Of a stretch of 39,158 bases of DNA, positions 38,260 to 39,158 are shown one piece after another; the first letter of the stretch is position 1, and each line of letters opens with the position of its first letter. The notes beneath the pieces were generated by a model. The model worked only from the letters and a program-made list of their open reading frames with translations. It searched no databases and had not been told where the DNA came from. A program made the translations under genes and the position numbers. Origin of the DNA: Cohnella sp. GbtcB17 (GTDB taxonomy: Bacteria; Bacillota; Bacilli; Paenibacillales; Paenibacillaceae); NCBI RefSeq assembly GCF_019091135.1, contig NZ_JAGXJW010000069.1:1-39158 (forward strand), read 5' to 3'.

Positions 38260-38456
38260 GCGACAGCCTCGGACGAGGGTATATCCGGGGCTGCATCTAT
38301 AGAATATCAACATACACCAGTTTTTATGTAAATTAACGTGCGATTATTTTGTGTGATGACATTCGTCACAGTTCGACACAAATGCGCTAATATCTGCGTT
38401 TACAATTAGCTTGTAACACATGGAGGTCACACCATCTGCGGGAGGTGAGTAGGAAT
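38260..38456. other. Non-coding stretch with palindromes
   Basis: No convincing gene is seen. A 9-bp hairpin (38265-38292) and a near-palindrome TGTGATGA-CAT-TCGTCACA (38352-38370) are present; GAGTAG-GAAT-CTACTC (38447-38462) crosses the end of the next leftward gene. The near-palindrome could be an operator, but the promoter is unclear. A 10-codon ORF at 38420 has no ribosome binding site. Confidence 0.4.
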
Positions 38457-38687
38457 CTACTCAGTCCGGGTACCGTGTACGATCACATGCAAATCTTCAA
38501 CCTTGCAGTCAAGGATATAAGCGGCGTTGATGGCCTGCTCAAGGGATAGGTCCCGTATCCGCTTATTTACCTTGTAAAGGGTCTGTCGCGGTATGCCCAG
38601 GCGCCTAGCTAGTTCTGCTTGCGTAATTTTTGCCCGTCTGCAAAGATTCGGTATCCGGCTCTCCCCCAAACGCAGGGACGCAGCCAC
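38457..38687 (-). CDS. XRE-family HTH regulator
   Basis: The 76-residue protein is a helix-turn-helix domain (ITQAELARRLGIPRQTLYKV, about 21-40) with a short C-terminus (AYILDCKVEDLHVIV). The GTG at 38687 has AAAGGAG 8 bases upstream. It is divergent from the small gene at 38746. It is distinct from the main repressor and Cro-like protein and may control the right-end accessory genes. Confidence 0.8.
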   Translation of the reverse strand: MAASLRLGESRIPNLCRRAKITQAELARRLGIPRQTLYKVNKRIRDLSLEQAINAAYILDCKVEDLHVIVHGTRTE

Positions 38688-38717
38688 GTGTATTCTCCTT
38701 TATCCATTATCGACCAG

Positions 38718-38726
38718 ATTATAACA
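38718..38726 (-). promoter_or_regulatory. Extended -10 promoter for the right-end HTH gene
   Basis: TGTTATAAT on the minus strand is a TGn-TATAAT extended -10 with no good -35, upstream of the HTH gene and its ribosome binding site. Confidence 0.5.
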
Positions 38727-38745
38727 TAACGAAGGAGTGTGGGCG

Positions 38746-38985
38746 ATGGAGTCATTTATAGGTTCAAGGTCGGCAGAAGTGGAGGCGCATTATTCCAAGC
38801 GGTTGCAACCTTTCGATGATGAGTTTATGCAGGTGTTCAATAGCATTAAAAGAGAATACCCGAACTTGATCGACAAATTGATAAAGATCGAGTCTCTATA
38901 TAACAAACGAAGTGTGCTCGCCGACCTCTGTTATCGGCAAGGCATCGTAGATGGAGTGAGCGCCAGTAAGGCTCTTGATATATAG
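38746..38985 (+). CDS. Small hypothetical protein near attR
   Basis: The 79-residue product is helical (EVEAHYSKRLQPFDDEFMQV, SIKREYPNLIDKLIKIESLY). AAGGAG precedes ATG 38746 with about 9-base spacing. It is divergent from the HTH gene and is the last gene before the att repeat. A possible terminator stem (GGGCGG/CCGCCC) starts at its stop codon. The family is not recognised. Confidence 0.6.
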   Translation: MESFIGSRSAEVEAHYSKRLQPFDDEFMQVFNSIKREYPNLIDKLIKIESLYNKRSVLADLCYRQGIVDGVSASKALDI

Positions 38986-39134
38986 GGCGGCGGGTCGTTA
39001 CTTCCCCACAAACCGCCCACAAATAATTATTATTCTACTTTATTTTAGTTTCTCTTTGTTTATCTATAAAAGCCCGAGAATCCGCGCTGTGATTGGGTTT
39101 TTTACCTCATATACACTTACTTTCTTTTGTAGAT
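38986..39134. other. AT-rich right att arm
   Basis: No gene is seen. GGGCGG (38985-38990) and CCGCCC (39013-39018) may form a terminator stem followed by an AT-rich stretch. CCCACAA repeats at 39005-39011 and 39016-39022 match the motif beside the integrase and are candidate arm-type sites. A weaker hairpin with GGGTTTTTT ends near 39104. Confidence 0.45.
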
Positions 39135-39158
39135 ATATTTCCAGCGGTGAAGCACACC
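39135..39158. repeat. Right copy of 24-bp terminal direct repeat (probable attR core)
   Basis: The last 24 bases equal the first 24. The window ends exactly where the repeat ends. Joining the two copies would place the right arm, core and integrase side as a canonical attP. Confidence 0.75.

Noticed and set aside
1..39158. tRNA genes, insertion sequences or a diversity-generating retroelement.
   Set aside because: I saw no tRNA cloverleaf, no transposase and no reverse transcriptase in any frame.

Overview
The window is an essentially complete temperate siphovirus genome of the HK97-capsid, long-tailed type, in prophage-like order, from a low-GC Gram-positive lineage, most likely Paenibacillus or a close relative. 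The host inference rests on strong AGGAGG-type ribosome binding sites, a GAAC-N4-GTTC SOS operator, RecU- and DnaD-type replication proteins, and copper-amine-oxidase-like stalk domains. The host genus is an inference, not something read directly. The first and last 24 bases are identical, the integrase lies against the left copy, and short CCCACAA motifs flank both copies. The repeats are therefore probably attL and attR, and no host flank is included.

Layout. 1-2.1 kb: integrase and an S24 self-cleaving repressor facing left, then an intergenic switch with two divergent promoters and matched operators. 2.1-12.7 kb: rightward early genes, comprising a Cro-like protein, an excisionase-like protein, Rha/ORF6C, a DnaD-type initiator with an iteron array inside its gene, RecU, small zinc and HTH proteins, a phage sliding clamp, a PP-loop protein, and a chain of very small ORFs mostly joined by ATGA overlaps. 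One tiny gene in this stretch points left. The early block ends with a sigma-region-4-like late regulator.

12.7-22 kb: HNH nuclease, probable cos gap, terminase small and large subunits, portal, prohead protease, capsid, connectors, tail terminator and tail tube. 22-33.4 kb: tail chaperones with a -1 frameshift, tape measure, Dit, a fibre cassette, a protein carrying a Dit-like C-terminal segment, and the Tal/baseplate protein. 33.4-35.7 kb: a secreted stalk-domain protein with its own promoter and terminator, XhlA-like protein, holin and GH24 endolysin.

35.7-39.2 kb is an accessory right arm. A five-gene leftward operon of very small proteins diverges from a ribbon-helix-helix regulator across overlapping operators. 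Next comes a three-gene rightward operon behind two perfect and one near-perfect LexA-type boxes, then a divergent HTH/small-gene pair. The right arm has the least explained content. The SOS-type operon and the RHH-controlled microprotein operon are the best candidates for an undescribed system. The repressor (RecA-triggered cleavage expected) and the LexA-box operon would both respond to DNA damage, so induction and the accessory operon may be linked.
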